25,229 nucleotides of DNA, taken from the NCBI GenBank assembly GCA_946481735.1, contig CAMLOU010000054.1:1-25229 (forward strand). Direction: 5' to 3'. The notes below the pieces were generated by a model. That model made no database searches, had not been told where the DNA came from, and worked only from the letters and a program-made list of their open reading frames with translations. This document shows positions 24,027-25,229 of this stretch, piece after piece. The DNA comes from an uncultured Cellvibrio sp. GTDB lineage: Bacteria; Pseudomonadota; Gammaproteobacteria; Pseudomonadales; Cellvibrionaceae. Within the stretch, counting starts at the first letter, position 1. Every line of letters begins with the position of its first letter. The translations under genes were made by a program, and so were the position numbers.

Positions 24027-24461
24027 TTAATAAGCCTGGGATTGTTTTTCCAGTTTTTCACGCAGCTTTTGTTCGTGTTCGGCGATCTCCGGGGTGACGT
24101 TATCACCGAAATCTTCCAGCTCATACACCGGGCGGATATCGATATCGGAATCTTCCAGCATGGGATTCGGGCAGCGTTTTACCCATTCGATAGCTTCTTC
24201 CATGGATTTGACTTGCCACATCCAGAAGCCGGCGATTAATTCTTTGGTTTCTAAAAAAGGACCGTCGGTCACGGTGCGGTTGTTACCGGAAAAATGTACG
24301 CGCACGGCTTTTGAGCTGGGCTGCAAGCCATCGCCGGACAGCATGATCCCGGCATTCACCAATTCTTCATTGTATTTTCCCATGGCTTCCAATAATTCGG
24401 TGCTGGGCATAATGCCGGCTTCAGAGCTGGGGGTTGCTTTGACGATAACCATCACTTTCAT
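24027..24461 (-). CDS. YciI/DGPF-domain family protein
   Basis: A 144-residue protein with the DGPF signature: MKVMVIVKAT at the N-terminus, TDGPFLETKELIAGFWMW in the middle, and SMEEAIEWVKRCP after it. The fold is a small ferredoxin-like dimer; enzymatic function is unproven. Relatives often sit beside ECF sigma factor genes, but none is seen here. ATG 24461 has AGAGG 8 bases upstream, and a possible -10 box TAAAAT lies near 24498 on the minus strand without a convincing -35. The gene stands alone between REP-like palindromes. Confidence 0.92.
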   Translation of the reverse strand: MKVMVIVKATPSSEAGIMPSTELLEAMGKYNEELVNAGIMLSGDGLQPSSKAVRVHFSGNNRTVTDGPFLETKELIAGFWMWQVKSMEEAIEWVKRCPNPMLEDSDIDIRPVYELEDFGDNVTPEIAEHEQKLREKLEKQSQAY

Positions 24462-24537
24462 TGTGTTGTCCTCTTTCGTTTGATTATGGGGCTAATTTTA
24501 GTGCGCATCTGCACTCAGTGATAAAACTCATTATCTA

Positions 24538-24563
24538 GTCGAATGGTAGATGCTGGATTCGAC
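24538..24563. repeat. Inverted repeat upstream of yciI
   Basis: Perfect 7-base arms GTCGAAT and ATTCGAC around 12 bases. The layout resembles REP-like element A (similar arm and loop length), and the sequence GTAGG follows at 24570. It may be a diverged copy or a regulatory hairpin. A T7 tract begins about 14 bases to the right. Confidence 0.4.
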
Positions 24564-24660
24564 AACCGGTAGGAAATTTTTTTAGGCGGAATAAATGGCG
24601 TAGGAGTCTTCGGGAGGTGTGATGGAGGGTTGGAATAAGGGGATATTGTGAGAGGGTGAT

Positions 24661-24696
24661 GTCGGATTACGCGGCTACGCCGCTAATTCGACCTAC
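24661..24696 (-). repeat. REP-like palindrome C with GTAG head
   Basis: Read leftward: GTAG, then an imperfect palindrome with arms of the GTCGAATTAGCGGC type pairing with the GCGTAATCCGAC side. It has the same head and arm core as element B. It faces element D head to head across 23 bases. Confidence 0.7.
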
Positions 24697-24719
24697 TGGT
24701 GAGAAAAACTGCCGTAGGC

Positions 24720-24755
24720 GTAGGTCGGGTTAGTGGCGCAGCCACGTAACCCGAC
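24720..24755 (+). repeat. REP-like palindrome D with GTAG head
   Basis: Begins GTAG on the plus strand, followed by GTCGGGTTA and TAACCCGAC arms around a TGGC/GCCA inner stem. With element C it makes an inverted pair, the arrangement called a BIME in enterobacteria. It ends 12 bases beyond the stop codon of the outer-membrane protein gene. The other parts of the 24462-24767 gap hold only the yciI leader and the inverted repeat at 24538. Confidence 0.7.
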
Positions 24756-24767
24756 ACTAAAACGGTA

Positions 24768-25229
24768 TCAAAACGAATACGTCAAACTCGCACCAAACTC
24801 CTGCTCGGGATAACCCGCAATATCAAGATAATCATTCACATAAGCCCGCACACGAAATTTTTCAAACAACCGCACATTGGCGTAGGCACTCAACCACTCC
24901 ACATCCTCGCCACCGGGAATGTAAGCTTGCTGGGTGTTTGCACTGGCACCCAGGGTTAACCAAGGCGTGAACTTATAACCGCCGTCAACCGTGGCATAAG
25001 CGTAGTTGTCGTAGCCGTAGTTAATCACTTCACCTTCTTCATCGCCCGGTTCCGAGTAAGCCACGCCTCCGGAAATCCACACATAACCCACCGCCACATA
25101 GCCCAACCAATTGCCTTGTAATCCACTCAAGGTGAAATCCAGCGTGGTATCGCGGGTGCCACTGCCGATCCCGGTATCTTCGTCGCCATTGTCCCATTTG
25201 TAACCCAGGCCGATGCTGCCCAGCCAAAT
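24768..25229 (-). CDS. Outer-membrane beta-barrel protein, C-terminal part, cut by window edge
   Basis: The frame is open from the right edge to a stop at 24768: 153 residues of a larger protein whose start is outside the window. The sequence alternates polar and aromatic/hydrophobic residues in strands of about 10, separated by short acidic turns (for example NGDEDTG and EPGDEEGE). It ends in LTYSF with a C-terminal Phe, the recognition signal for the BAM assembly machine. It could be a TorF-type putative porin or another small barrel; the visible part does not decide. Whether the acidic turns bind calcium is unknown. Confidence 0.75.
   Translation of the reverse strand: MWLGSIGLGYKWDNGDEDTGIGSGTRDTTLDFTLSGLQGNWLGYVAVGYVWISGGVAYSEPGDEEGEVINYGYDNYAYATVDGGYKFTPWLTLGASANTQQAYIPGGEDVEWLSAYANVRLFEKFRVRAYVNDYLDIAGYPEQEFGASLTYSF

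Overview
The window reads as ordinary chromosome of a gammaproteobacterium. I infer a member of the Cellvibrionaceae/Pseudomonadales side (a Cellvibrio-like organism). The basis is the gene order nadK, metallophosphoesterase, GlpG-type rhomboid, YeaC, pepN, which I recall from Pseudomonas, the TIGR03623/UvrD-nuclease pair, and the look of the proteins. No 16S or other marker is present, so the assignment is inference.

Left part (1-9351). A leftward cluster runs nadK (4615-3716), metallophosphoesterase, rhomboid protease, small His-tailed YeaC/DUF1315 protein, and the first 476 codons of pepN, which runs off the left edge. A DUF1853 gene is divergent from nadK. Its 3' end overlaps, tail to tail, a leftward gene fusing two cyclic-nucleotide-binding folds to a rhodanese domain. 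A leftward pair follows: a long coiled-coil protein with a C-terminal Cys/His cluster, then a PLP-dependent enzyme of the ACC deaminase/D-cysteine desulfhydrase family.

Middle (9352-10362). This 1-kb stretch has no long gene. It holds leftward tRNA-Val(UAC) and tRNA-Asp(GUC) genes with a near-consensus sigma70 promoter and a strong terminator, a possible 27-residue acidic peptide gene with a very good ribosome binding site, and a run of perfect hairpins ending in a T-run that may be a small RNA. It is the least explained part of the window.

Right part (10363-25229). An orphan PAS-type sensor histidine kinase is followed by a lipoprotein. Then come trmA; a leftward rmuC-DUF2489 pair abutting the end of trmA; a rightward TPR protein and murI; and a large AddB-like/AddA-like nuclease-helicase pair joined by an ATGA overlap. 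After that come a YciI-family gene and the C-terminal part of an outer-membrane beta-barrel protein cut by the right edge. The gaps around yciI carry several REP-like palindromes, including a head-to-head pair.

Functional themes are DNA repair (rmuC, the AddAB-like pair, possibly DUF1853), cell wall and NADP supply (murI, nadK), tRNA maturation and supply (trmA, two tRNAs), protein turnover (pepN, rhomboid) and signalling (histidine kinase, cNMP-rhodanese protein). I saw no prophage, insertion sequence, CRISPR array or defence island.
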